NCBI GenBank assembly: GCA_002134785.1
Contig: MBQZ01000008.1
Coordinates: 1 to 64,000 of the forward strand
Source of the DNA: Crenothrix sp. D3
Lineage (GTDB): Bacteria; Pseudomonadota; Gammaproteobacteria; Methylococcales; Methylomonadaceae
DNA: 64,000 nt
Reading direction: 5' to 3'
Below the pieces are notes generated by a model that was given only the letters and a program-made list of their open reading frames with translations, was not told the DNA's origin and did no database searches. Positions 39,957-48,441 of this stretch are shown here, in pieces. A program made the translations under genes and the position numbers. Every line of letters starts with the position of its first letter. Position 1 is the first letter of the stretch.

Positions 39957-40345
39957 TTATTTTAGATACACATATTTGGTATTGGTGGGTTAATTTAGAA
40001 CATGAAAAAATGTCTAAGAAAATGCTGTCAGTTATTGAAAATGCGGATGAAGTAGCAATTTCTGCGGTTTCTTGTTTAGAAATAACATGGTTAGTTAAGA
40101 AAAAAAGTTTGATATTGCCTTATGAATTAACAGAATGGTTTGATTATGCAATTGATGAGTCAGGTTTAATAAGTTTACCCGTTACGCGTGAAATAGCGAT
40201 GTTATCAGGGCAATTACCCGAACACCATAAAGACCCATTAGATAGGATTATTATTGCAACAACGCTGTTACATTCCGCTGAATTAATTAGCGTGGATGGT
40301 AAATTCCCTCTTTACGAAGAGCTTAAAAACTGTTTAATCTCTTAA
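39953..40345 (+). CDS. PIN-domain toxin, VapC-like ribonuclease
   Basis: A 130-residue PIN domain with the acidic active site: Asp5 (IILDTHIWY), Glu43 (SCLEITWL), Asp97 in the DPLDR motif and Asp115 (ISVDGKF). VapC toxins cut RNA and are held by VapB. The stop is followed after one base by the ATG of the second restriction-modification half, so this toxin sits inside the operon of a split enzyme. Confidence 0.82.
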   Translation: MIILDTHIWYWWVNLEHEKMSKKMLSVIENADEVAISAVSCLEITWLVKKKSLILPYELTEWFDYAIDESGLISLPVTREIAMLSGQLPEHHKDPLDRIIIATTLLHSAELISVDGKFPLYEELKNCLIS

Positions 40346-40346
40346 T

Positions 40347-41657
40347 ATGAAAAAAGCAGAGATTTATTATTTTACCTTGTCCGATGAGTTACCCCGCGAA
40401 GATAAATTAGCGTGGTTTAAGAATACACGGTTTACAAATATTGAGTTTGATAAAATTAATCCTGATGATAAGGGGAATTGGCTTAATTTAACGGATAATG
40501 ATTTTGATAATTTGATGCCTGTTTGTGATAAGGAGGTTAAATTAGGTAAGAAACAAGGAGCTATTTTTAAATTGTTTTCTTTGGGGGTTGTTACAAATAG
40601 AGATGAATGGGTTTATGATGATAGCAAAGTTAATTTAACAAAAAAAATTGAGTTATTTATGAATATTTATAACTCAGAAATTAAAAGATGGGGGAAAGCA
40701 GAAAAAATACTAAATACTAATGATTTTGTTGATAGAGCAATTAAATGGACGGAAGAGCTAGAAGGACATTTAAAGAAAGGTAATAATTTGCAATTTAAAG
40801 ACAATAATATTAACTTATCAACTTACAGACCATATATTAAGAAATACTTTTATTTTGATAAAATAATTACTCATAGAATCTATCAAAATGATAGTATTTT
40901 TGGATTTGAGAGTAAATACGAAAATCTAGTTATTTGCTTTTCTGGGCAATCATCGTCAAAGCATTTTCAATGTTTAGCTGTTAATCAATTATCGGGATTA
41001 GATTTTTTAGAAAAAACACAATGCCTACCTTTATACGTTTACGACAAAGACGGCAACCCACACGATAATATAACCGACTGGGCATTAACCCAATTTCAAG
41101 CGCGTTATTCGGAGTCCAAAGTCATGAGTTTGGACTCCACTAAAGAAGCTATATTCCATTATGTCTACGCCGTATTACATAATCCCGCCTACCGTGAAAA
41201 GTATGAACAGAATTTAAAACGTGAATTCCCGCGCATTCCGTTTTATGATGATTTTGCACAATGGGCAGACTGGGGAAAGGCATTAATGGCTCTGCATTTG
41301 AATTATGAAACCGTCGAAAAATATCCGTTAAAACGACTAGATACACCGCCCATTGCCAAGCCTAAAGCTAAACTCAAAGCCGATAAAATAAATAGCGTGA
41401 TTCAATTGGATGATAACACCCGTTTAAGTGATATTCCCTTGCAAGCATGGGAGTATAAATTAGGTAATCGCAGTGCGTTGGAATGGGTATTAGATCAATA
41501 TAAAGAAAAGAAACCCAAAGACCCAACAATTGCGGAAAAATTTAATACTTATCGCTTTGCCGATTATAAAGAACAGGTGGTTGAGTTATTAATGCGCGTG
41601 TGTACGGTGTCGGTAGAAACCATGAAAATCATCGAGTCAATGAAGAAATTAAGCTAG
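40347..41657 (+). CDS. C-terminal (specificity) half of the type IIG/ISP-like enzyme
   Basis: This 436-residue protein begins MKKAEIYYFTLSDEL, the sequence expected directly after the end of the upstream half. It carries the target-recognition part (residues ~90-230, very AT-rich) and the conserved tail (YVYAVLHNPAYREKYEQNLK..., RIPFYDDF, LQAWEYKLGNRSALEWVLDQY) of type ISP enzymes. Composition shifts to that of the genome near 41040, hinting that the recognition part was exchanged. A palindromic repeat sits in frame at 41111-41138. The ATG is shared with the junction sequence GAAAAA. Confidence 0.78.
   Translation: MKKAEIYYFTLSDELPREDKLAWFKNTRFTNIEFDKINPDDKGNWLNLTDNDFDNLMPVCDKEVKLGKKQGAIFKLFSLGVVTNRDEWVYDDSKVNLTKKIELFMNIYNSEIKRWGKAEKILNTNDFVDRAIKWTEELEGHLKKGNNLQFKDNNINLSTYRPYIKKYFYFDKIITHRIYQNDSIFGFESKYENLVICFSGQSSSKHFQCLAVNQLSGLDFLEKTQCLPLYVYDKDGNPHDNITDWALTQFQARYSESKVMSLDSTKEAIFHYVYAVLHNPAYREKYEQNLKREFPRIPFYDDFAQWADWGKALMALHLNYETVEKYPLKRLDTPPIAKPKAKLKADKINSVIQLDDNTRLSDIPLQAWEYKLGNRSALEWVLDQYKEKKPKDPTIAEKFNTYRFADYKEQVVELLMRVCTVSVETMKIIESMKKLS
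41111..41138. repeat. palindromic repeat inside the second restriction-modification half
   Basis: The arms GGAGTCCAAA and TTTGGACTCC are separated by GTCATGAG and encode residues 255-264 (S-E-S-K-V-M-S-L-D-S) in frame. It is the same type as the intergenic hairpin after acnB (27095-27120). Confidence 0.85.
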
Positions 41658-41673
41658 TTTTGGCGGCTTAGTT

Positions 41674-41755
41674 GCGTAGGTTGAACTTGGAGATAGCCAA
41701 CCCAACAACATCCGCGTATCTGTTGGGTTGCTAAAAATCGGCAGCCCAATCTACG
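41674..41755. repeat. inverted repeat with GTTGGGTT motifs
   Basis: GCGTAGGTTG at the left end matches the complement of CAATCTACGC at the right, and the interior has CCCAACA/TGTTGGG. It recalls 8706-8752. It lies in the 231-bp gap between the restriction-modification half and the next gene. No gene is seen there; the rest is unremarkable. Confidence 0.6.
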
Positions 41756-41888
41756 CCGCTCATAAATTCCATGTGCATCATAAGCAAGTGAATGACGGCA
41801 CATCACAGCCCTAGTCTCTGCCAGTAATGCAGGTTACAATTGCCACCATTGCAACAACACACCCTGTTCTCAAAAAATCACACCATCC

Positions 41889-42488
41889 ATGAAAAAATCC
41901 TACTCCCACTACGATTACCCCGATTTAAAAGAATTAGCTATTGACGTAGTGAGTACAAAATTATTCACCTCAATAACGCCGCTACAACCCAGCGATTTAT
42001 TACTGCAAATTCTCAGTATTAATCAACAATTACCCCTGCAATCAGAAAAAGCTAAATCAGAATTATTAATCACGCCGATATTAAATGAGCTGTGGCAACG
42101 AAATCCTAAAGTATTTACCTATTTTTCAGGTTATCAATTTAACGTAGATACTACGCGAGGTTTAAAAGGCTTTTGTGATTATATTTTGTGTAAAAAATAT
42201 AATGCGGTGTTTATTGAAAGCCCGTTATGCGCTGTGGTTGAAGCGAAACATAATCAAGATTTATTGGATGCTGTACCGCAATGTGCGGCTGAAATGTACG
42301 CCGCGCAATTATTTAATGAACAACAAGGTAATAACATTCAAAACATTTACGGTATTGTCACTACAGGCTATGATTGGTTATTTTTGAAATTAACTAATCA
42401 AACTTTATTTGTCGATAACGAACGTTATTTTTTAAATAATCTGGCTGATTTATTAGGCTGTTGGCAACAAATTATTGATGATATTTAA
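41889..42488 (+). CDS. PD-(D/E)XK nuclease-like protein of unknown function
   Basis: A 199-residue protein whose core (Glu58, Asp97 in GFCDYIL, Glu118-Ala-Lys120 in VVEAKHN, Gln131) fits a PD-(D/E)XK fold. There is no signal peptide or extra domain. The proteins are of the kind found scattered near restriction genes and repeats. It sits 231 bp after the restriction-modification half and ends directly against truB with no gap. A role in defence is possible but unproven; it may also be an orphan nuclease. Confidence 0.6.
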   Translation: MKKSYSHYDYPDLKELAIDVVSTKLFTSITPLQPSDLLLQILSINQQLPLQSEKAKSELLITPILNELWQRNPKVFTYFSGYQFNVDTTRGLKGFCDYILCKKYNAVFIESPLCAVVEAKHNQDLLDAVPQCAAEMYAAQLFNEQQGNNIQNIYGIVTTGYDWLFLKLTNQTLFVDNERYFLNNLADLLGCWQQIIDDI

Positions 42489-43391
42489 ATGAGCAAACGC
42501 AAATCAGGTCTTAATGTCCACGGTATTCTATTGTTGGATAAACGTTTAGGTGTCTCTTCTAATAAAGCCTTGCAAGAAGTTCGCCGTTTATTTAACGCCA
42601 ATAAAGCAGGTCATACGGGCAGTTTAGACCCGTTAGCGACAGGTTTATTGCCGCTGTGTTTTGGTGAGGCGACTAAAGTATCGGGTATGCTGTTGGATGA
42701 TGATAAACGCTATGCGGTTACTATTCAGTTAGGCGTGATGACCGATACAGGCGATGCGGAAGGCGTGGTATTGGAAACTAAGCCCGTGCCAGCATTAACG
42801 CTTGAGCAGATAAACACCTGCTTGCAACATTTCACAGGCGAGATTGAACAAGTGCCGCCGATGTATTCGGCGTTAAAACATAACGGTAAAAAGCTGTATG
42901 AGTTGGCACGAGAAGGCATTACCGTTGACCGCAAAGCCCGCCACATTACGTTATACGAGTTAAAACTAATAGAGTTTGCGAACGATCAACTGAGCCTAGA
43001 AGTATTCTGCTCTAAAGGCACTTATATTCGTTCCTTAGCCGAAGACATCGGGCATTATTTCGATTGTGGCGGCACAGTGACGGTGTTACGCCGTTTGCAA
43101 GCGGGGCAGTTTCAACTAGCCGATGCACACACGATTGAGCAATTAACCGCAATGACCGCAGAGGAATTACACGCGTGTTTAATGGCGGTTGATGAACCCT
43201 TACAAACCATCCCCGCTGTGCAGTTGTCCGCTGAACAAACCACCGCTATTCAATACGGTCAAACGATTCATTATGATAGTGAGCAGCTAGGCAATGTGCG
43301 CATTTATCATGATGAATTATTTCTCGGTTTGGGTGAAATCGATTTAAATGGTAAACTAGCCCCGAAAAAATTATTCAATCTAACTGATTGA
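42489..43391 (+). CDS. truB: tRNA pseudouridine(55) synthase
   Basis: Makes pseudouridine 55 in the T loop of tRNAs. The catalytic aspartate is in GHTGSLDPLATGLLP; KRYAVTIQLG, VPPMYSALKHNGKKLYELAREG and KGTYIRSLAEDIG follow, with a PUA-like C-terminal domain. At 300 residues it is complete. It is followed by a terminator-like hairpin and rpsO. Confidence 0.96.
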   Translation: MSKRKSGLNVHGILLLDKRLGVSSNKALQEVRRLFNANKAGHTGSLDPLATGLLPLCFGEATKVSGMLLDDDKRYAVTIQLGVMTDTGDAEGVVLETKPVPALTLEQINTCLQHFTGEIEQVPPMYSALKHNGKKLYELAREGITVDRKARHITLYELKLIEFANDQLSLEVFCSKGTYIRSLAEDIGHYFDCGGTVTVLRRLQAGQFQLADAHTIEQLTAMTAEELHACLMAVDEPLQTIPAVQLSAEQTTAIQYGQTIHYDSEQLGNVRIYHDELFLGLGEIDLNGKLAPKKLFNLTD

Positions 43392-43431
43392 ACCCCAAAC
43401 TCTACACCCTATCGTGGAGTGTTTACTTAAG

Positions 43432-43451
43432 CCGTCAGCCGACGGTTTTTT
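43432..43451 (+). terminator. rho-independent-like hairpin after truB
   Basis: The stem CCGTC/GACGG with loop AGCC is followed by TTTTTTA, 41 bases past the truB stop. It may be an attenuator, since rpsO starts only 31 bases later. Confidence 0.65.
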
Positions 43452-43481
43452 ACTTTAAATTAATCTTAGGGATTATTAGCA

Positions 43482-43751
43482 ATGCCATTTACAGCAGAAC
43501 AAAAAAAAGCCGTCGTTGAAGCGTATCGTCAATCAGACACTGACACAGGTTCACCTGAAGTCCAAGTGGCTTTATTGACCGCTCACATTCTTCATTTGAT
43601 GCCGCATTTTGCTGAACACAAAAAAGACAATCACTCACGTCGTGGTTTGTTGCGTATGGTTAACCAACGTCGCAAATTATTGGATTACCTCAAAGGCAAA
43701 GACCTAGCGCGTTATCGTTCATTGATTGAACGTTTAGGTTTACGCAAGTAA
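43482..43751 (+). CDS. rpsO: 30S ribosomal protein S15
   Basis: Primary binder of 16S rRNA in 30S assembly. The 89-residue sequence has the family signature from [22 protein letters not shown] to [21 protein letters not shown]. It precedes pnp, the usual arrangement, with a hairpin between them. Confidence 0.97.
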   Translation: MPFTAEQKKAVVEAYRQSDTDTGSPEVQVALLTAHILHLMPHFAEHKKDNHSRRGLLRMVNQRRKLLDYLKGKDLARYRSLIERLGLRK

Positions 43752-43761
43752 CACTCTCCAT

Positions 43762-43790
43762 AGAAACGGCACGCTTCATGTGCCGTTTCT
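43762..43790 (+). terminator. hairpin between rpsO and pnp
   Basis: An 11-bp perfect stem (AGAAACGGCAC / GTGCCGTTTCT) with loop GCTTCAT lies 11 bases after the rpsO stop. It corresponds in position to the E. coli rpsO terminator and RNase III site region. No long T-run follows, so readthrough into pnp is likely. Confidence 0.7.
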
Positions 43791-43843
43791 GCTTTAACAC
43801 CTCAGAACTCCACTCATTATATCTACATAAAGGAATCCCAATA

Positions 43844-45916
43844 GTGAACCCTATTAGGCAAGAATTTCAGTACGGCGACCACAAAATTACGTTAGAAACG
43901 GGTGAAATTGCACGTCAAGCAGACGGCGCAGTTATTATTGATGTAGACGGTACATCATTACTCGTCACTGTGGTTGGTAAAAAAGAACCCGCTGGTGGTG
44001 ATTTTTTCCCCTTAACCGTCAATTACCAAGAAAAAGCCTACGCGGCTGGTAAAATTCCTGGTGGCTTTTTCAAACGCGAAGGCAGACCTAGCGAACAAGA
44101 AACCCTGACTTCACGCTTAATTGATCGCCCGATACGTCCTTTATTTCCCGAAGGCTACACCCACGAAGTGCAAATCATTGCCACTGTGGTATCACTTAAT
44201 CCAAATGTTGATCCAGAAATCGCCGCTTTACTGGGTGCATCTGCTGCATTAGCCGTCTCTGGTTTACCATTCAATGGTCCAATCGGCGCGGCGTGTGTTG
44301 GTTACAAAGAGGGCGAGTATTTATTAAACCCATCCCCTGCTGCGTTAAAAGAATCTGAACTAACCCTAGTGGTTGCAGGTACTGCACACGCTGTATTAAT
44401 GGTGGAATCAGAAGCCGCTGGTTTATCTGAAGAAATCATGTTAGGTGCGGTATTGTTCGGTCATGAACAAATGCAAACTGCGATTAACGCGATTAATGAA
44501 TTTTCCGCTAAAGCAGGTTGTGGCATCGTAACGTGGGTTGCGCCTGAAACCAATGTTGAACTAAAACAGTTAGTCACCGAAGCGGTTGAAGCAGATATTA
44601 AAGAAGCCTATACCATTGCGGAAAAATTAGTTCGTCAAGAACACCTTAAAGGTATTCGTAACGCAGTTGTCGAAAAACTGTCAGTTAATTATGCTGAAAA
44701 AGACATACGCGGCATTATTGAACACATTGAATATCGCCTAGTCCGCCAAGCCGTTTTAGACGGTCATCGTATTGATGGTCGCGCTTTAGATTCGGTGCGT
44801 CCTATCAGCATTCGCACAGGTGTATTGCCCAGAACCCACGGTTCAGCATTATTCACACGCGGCGAAACTCAAGCCCTCGTCGTTGCCACTTTAGGCACAC
44901 AACGCGATGCACAAATTATTGATGCACTGGCTGGCGAATATAAAGAACCGTTCATGCTGCATTACAACTTCCCTCCGTACAGCGTGGGCGAAACAGGTTT
45001 TGTTGGTTCACCCAAACGCCGCGAAATCGGTCATGGTCGTTTAGCAAAACGCGGTATTCTTGCGGTGTTGCCAAACATGGAAGAATTCCCTTACACCATC
45101 CGCGTAGTATCAGAAATTACTGAATCAAACGGCTCTAGCTCAATGGCTTCCGTGTGCGGTAGCAGCTTGGCATTAATGGATGCAGGCGTGCCTATCACTA
45201 CCCCAGTTGCTGGTATTGCAATGGGTTTGATTAAAGAAGGCGATAGCTTCAAAGTATTGTCTGACATCATGGGCGATGAAGATCACCTAGGCGACATGGA
45301 TTTCAAAGTGGCAGGTTCAATTGACGGCATCACCGCCTTACAAATGGACATTAAAATTGAAGGCATTACCGCAGAAATCATGCAAACTGCGTTAGCGCAA
45401 GCTAAAGTAGGTCGTTTGCATATTTTAGGTGAAATGAACAAAGCCCTCGCGACAACGCGCAACGAAATGTCTGATTTCGCACCGCGTATTATCACTTTCA
45501 AAATCGACCCAAGCAAAATCCGTGAAGTTATCGGCAAAGGCGGCGCGACTATCCGTAGCATTACCGAACAAACGGGCGCGAGCGTTGATTTAACCGATGA
45601 CGGTGTTGTTAAAGTTGCCTCAGTCGATAAAGCCGCTGGTGAAGAAGCTCGTCGTTTAATCGAAGAAATCACCGCAGAAGTGGAAGTCGGTAAAATTTAC
45701 GAAGGCAAAGTCGTCCGTTTAATGGACTTCGGCGCGTTCGTCACCATCCTACCTGGCAAAGACGGCTTAGTTCACATCTCACAAATTTCCGACGAACACG
45801 TTGACAAAGTCAGTGACCGTTTGAATGAAGGCGATGTGGTTAAAGTGAAAGTATTAGAAATTGACCGTCAAGGTCGTGTTCGTTTAAGTATTAAAGAAGC
45901 TGAAAAAGAAGACTAA
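43844..45916 (+). CDS. pnp: polyribonucleotide nucleotidyltransferase (PNPase)
   Basis: A 3'-5' phosphorolytic exoribonuclease. Two RNase PH domains ([41 protein letters not shown]), a KH domain ([19 protein letters not shown]) and an S1 domain ([18 protein letters not shown]) are seen. The best start is GTG at 43844, with AAGGA nine bases upstream, giving [19 protein letters not shown] as in homologues. The upstream ATG at 43778 would lie in the hairpin region. Confidence 0.96.
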   Translation: MNPIRQEFQYGDHKITLETGEIARQADGAVIIDVDGTSLLVTVVGKKEPAGGDFFPLTVNYQEKAYAAGKIPGGFFKREGRPSEQETLTSRLIDRPIRPLFPEGYTHEVQIIATVVSLNPNVDPEIAALLGASAALAVSGLPFNGPIGAACVGYKEGEYLLNPSPAALKESELTLVVAGTAHAVLMVESEAAGLSEEIMLGAVLFGHEQMQTAINAINEFSAKAGCGIVTWVAPETNVELKQLVTEAVEADIKEAYTIAEKLVRQEHLKGIRNAVVEKLSVNYAEKDIRGIIEHIEYRLVRQAVLDGHRIDGRALDSVRPISIRTGVLPRTHGSALFTRGETQALVVATLGTQRDAQIIDALAGEYKEPFMLHYNFPPYSVGETGFVGSPKRREIGHGRLAKRGILAVLPNMEEFPYTIRVVSEITESNGSSSMASVCGSSLALMDAGVPITTPVAGIAMGLIKEGDSFKVLSDIMGDEDHLGDMDFKVAGSIDGITALQMDIKIEGITAEIMQTALAQAKVGRLHILGEMNKALATTRNEMSDFAPRIITFKIDPSKIREVIGKGGATIRSITEQTGASVDLTDDGVVKVASVDKAAGEEARRLIEEITAEVEVGKIYEGKVVRLMDFGAFVTILPGKDGLVHISQISDEHVDKVSDRLNEGDVVKVKVLEIDRQGRVRLSIKEAEKED

Positions 45917-45936
45917 GCTCTCTTAACTCGGCAACG

Positions 45937-45961
45937 AAAAAGAGCCGCAAGGCTCTTTTTT
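45937..45961 (+). terminator. rho-independent terminator after pnp
   Basis: A-rich AAAAAGAGCC pairs with GGCTCTTTTT around loop GCAA, ending in a T-run. It ends the truB-rpsO-pnp block. Confidence 0.85.
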
Positions 45962-46201
45962 GTCTGTTTCACTCGTTCCTAGATGCCCAGTGGGAATGCG
46001 GTGATCCGTGCCACGCCGTCCATCACAAAGGAATAACCAAACGGGATGCAGTCGCCGAAACCCAAGCCCTGTACCGTCATTAACTGGATACTGCTATTCA
46101 CTCGCCCGCAAACACAGGCGTTAAATGATGGTTCTTCGCTGTTTTTTTAACTATTTTTAGACTCTAGTACACGCAACTTCAAGACATGAGATAGAAATAG
46201 A
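45962..46201. other. gap between the pnp terminator and the tRNA promoter
   Basis: About 240 bases with no gene. A degraded TTCC...GGGAATG repeat opens it. A short minus-strand open stretch (46080 to 45985, MTVQGLGFGDCIPFGYSF...) is too short and unmatched to call. Confidence 0.5.
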
Positions 46202-46229
46202 TTGCTTTATATTATAAAGTCTTTATAAT
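46202..46229 (+). promoter_or_regulatory. sigma70-type promoter of the initiator tRNA
   Basis: TTGCTT (46202-46207) and a perfect TATAAT (46224-46229) are 16 bases apart, with the tRNA 5' end 14 bases downstream. It probably also drives the rimP operon. Confidence 0.65.
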
Positions 46230-46242
46230 CTGTCAAATCAAT

Positions 46243-46319
<77 letters not shown>

Positions 46320-46327
46320 GATTTTTG

Positions 46328-46348
46328 AACCCCTTTTTGGGGTTTTTT
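46328..46348 (+). terminator. hairpin after the tRNA
   Basis: AACCCC pairs with GGGGTT around TTTTT and is followed by TTTT. A second hairpin follows, so this could be partial termination after tRNA processing. Confidence 0.7.
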
Positions 46349-46397
46349 ATTTTCTAGGCTTTAGTTTTAAGAAGCCTACAAGTCAGATAGTTAATGG

Positions 46398-46421
46398 AAG
46401 AGCCTTTGGCTCTTTTTTTTT
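46398..46421 (+). terminator. leader hairpin before rimP
   Basis: AAGAGCC/GGCTCTT with a 3-base loop and a run of eight T's lies 23 bases before the rimP ATG. The position suggests a leader attenuator for the rimP-nusA-infB-rbfA operon. Confidence 0.65.
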
Positions 46422-46443
46422 GTGCGAAAGTAAGTGAGGAAAA

Positions 46444-46929
46444 ATGAAACAAGCTCCTGAGCATTTGGTCAACTTAATCGAACCGATTGTGGAAGGCTTA
46501 GGTTATGAATGCGTTGGCATTGACTATAATCCGCATCCAAAACATGGTTTGTTACGCATTTATATTGATAGTGAAAAAGGGATTTTGGTTGAAGACTGTA
46601 CTAAAGTCAGTCATCAGCTCAGCGGTGTTCTCGATGTAGAAGACCCTATACAAGGCTTTTATCAGTTAGAAGTGTCTTCGCCAGGTGCAGATAGACCCTT
46701 TTTTAAAGTCAGTCAGTTTGAACGATTTATTGGCAGCACAGTAACGGTTCATCTATTTAAAGCCATCACTGGTCGTAGAAGAATGACGGGACGGATTGAA
46801 AAAGTTGAAAACGATATTATTACACTTTCGGAAGAGGGGCAGATATTTGATGTACCTTTTAACGCCATGAGTAAGGCGCGTTTGCTGCCTGAGTATTTTA
46901 TAGAAAAAGGAGGACGGAATGGCAAATAA
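46444..46929 (+). CDS. rimP: ribosome maturation factor RimP
   Basis: A 161-residue protein of the RimP/YhbC family, needed for 30S maturation. The conserved GYECVGIDYNPHPKHGLLRIYID and YQLEVSSPGADRPFFKVSQFERFIG are clear. It overlaps nusA by 11 bp and heads the operon after the tRNA. Confidence 0.96.
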   Translation: MKQAPEHLVNLIEPIVEGLGYECVGIDYNPHPKHGLLRIYIDSEKGILVEDCTKVSHQLSGVLDVEDPIQGFYQLEVSSPGADRPFFKVSQFERFIGSTVTVHLFKAITGRRRMTGRIEKVENDIITLSEEGQIFDVPFNAMSKARLLPEYFIEKGGRNGK

Positions 46930-48427
46930 AGAAATTTTATTGGTAGTAGAGGTTTTTTCTAATGAAAAAGAAATAGAAAAAGAAATTGTCTTTCAGGCAA
47001 TAGAATCCGCATTAGAAAGTGCTACTATCAAACGTCATGTTAATCAAATTAAAGCACGGGTCGCGATAGACAGAAAAACAGGTGATTACAAAACGTTTCG
47101 TCAATGGGACGTAGTGGATGCGAACCCAGAAATCGATGGTGATGTTGAGTTGCCGACAATGCAGGTCTTACTTGAAGTTGCTAGATTTGAGGATGCTAAC
47201 GTTCAAATCGGTGATGTTATCGAAGAAGAAATTGATTCTGTCGATTTTGGTCGTATTTCTGCCCAAACCGCTAAACAAGTTATTATTCATAAAGTACGCG
47301 AGGCAGAACGTAAAAAAATTGTTGATGCCTATCAAAGTCGTGTCGGTGAGTTGGTCACAGGTGTGGTCAAGCGCATTGAAAAAGGCAGTATTTATATGGA
47401 CTTAGGTGGGCATATTGAAGCCTATATTGCCAAAGAAGATATGATTCCGCGTGAACCTGTGCGTATTGGCGATCGTATTCGTGGTTATTTAAAAGAGGTT
47501 CGTTTAGAGGCGCGTGGCCCGCAGTTATTTGTTAGCAGAACTGCACCTGAATTATTGATTGCATTATTTCGTTTAGAAGTACCCGAAGTTGGCGAAGGCA
47601 TGATTTCTGTGATAGGAGCTGCGCGAGATCCTGGTTCAAGAGCTAAATTAGCAGTGAGAAGTAATGATCCCCGTTTAGACCCTGTCGGCGCGTGTGTCGG
47701 TATGCGCGGTTCGCGTGTGCAGTCTGTCACTAATGAATTAGCAGGCGAGCGAGTTGATATTATTTTATGGAATCCTAGTGAGGCGCAATTTGTTATTAAT
47801 GCGATGTCGCCTGCGGAAATTCAATCGATTGTCGTCGATGAAGATAAGCACAGCATGGATTTAGCGGTCAGCTCAGAAAATTTATCACAAGCGATTGGTC
47901 GCGGCGGTCAAAATGTGCGCTTAGCAAGTCAATTGACAGGCTGGGAGCTTAATGTGATTGATGCCTCTAAAGCGGAACAAAACGCGGAAGCCGAAGTCGG
48001 AAAAGTTAAACAATTATTTATCGACCAACTGGGTGTTGATGAAGACATCGCGTTAATTTTGGCTGAAGTCGGTTTTAACAGTGTCGAAGAAATTGCTTAT
48101 GTGCCTGTCAGTGAAATGTTGGAAATTGAAGGCTTTGATGAAGATCTTGTTAATGAGCTAAGAAGTCGCGCCAAAGACGCGCTACTCATCAATGCGATTG
48201 CTGCTGAAGAAAAAATAGAAACCGCACAGCCTGCACAAAGTTTGCTGGAAATGGACGGAATGGATCATGATTTAGCCTACAGTTTAGCAAGTCAGGGTAT
48301 TGTGACTATGGAAGATTTAGCCGATCAGGCAGTTGATGATTTGCTGGGTATTTCAGGGTTGAGTGAAGAACGTGCGAAAACATTGATTATGAAGGCTCGT
48401 GAGCCTTGGTTTGCACAGAGCGAGTAG
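46919..48427 (+). CDS. nusA: transcription termination/antitermination protein NusA
   Basis: A 502-residue protein with an N-terminal RNA-polymerase domain, an S1 domain (GVVKRIEKGSIYMDLGGHIEAY), two KH domains (VGACVGMRGSRVQSVTNELAGE; LSQAIGRGGQNVRLASQLTG) and two C-terminal acidic repeats (EDIALILAEVGFNSVEEIAY; HDLAYSLASQGIVTMEDLAD). It is translated after rimP with an overlap. Confidence 0.97.
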   Translation: MANKEILLVVEVFSNEKEIEKEIVFQAIESALESATIKRHVNQIKARVAIDRKTGDYKTFRQWDVVDANPEIDGDVELPTMQVLLEVARFEDANVQIGDVIEEEIDSVDFGRISAQTAKQVIIHKVREAERKKIVDAYQSRVGELVTGVVKRIEKGSIYMDLGGHIEAYIAKEDMIPREPVRIGDRIRGYLKEVRLEARGPQLFVSRTAPELLIALFRLEVPEVGEGMISVIGAARDPGSRAKLAVRSNDPRLDPVGACVGMRGSRVQSVTNELAGERVDIILWNPSEAQFVINAMSPAEIQSIVVDEDKHSMDLAVSSENLSQAIGRGGQNVRLASQLTGWELNVIDASKAEQNAEAEVGKVKQLFIDQLGVDEDIALILAEVGFNSVEEIAYVPVSEMLEIEGFDEDLVNELRSRAKDALLINAIAAEEKIETAQPAQSLLEMDGMDHDLAYSLASQGIVTMEDLADQAVDDLLGISGLSEERAKTLIMKAREPWFAQSE

Positions 48428-48441
48428 GTAAGGGGTAAATT

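Noticed and set aside
43778-43843. Upstream ATG start for pnp
   Set aside because: It sits in the rpsO-pnp hairpin and encodes a non-family start; GTG at 43844 with AAGGA is better.
45985-46080. Short minus-strand frame in the pnp-tRNA gap
   Set aside because: It is too short, has no ribosome site and overlaps a degraded repeat.
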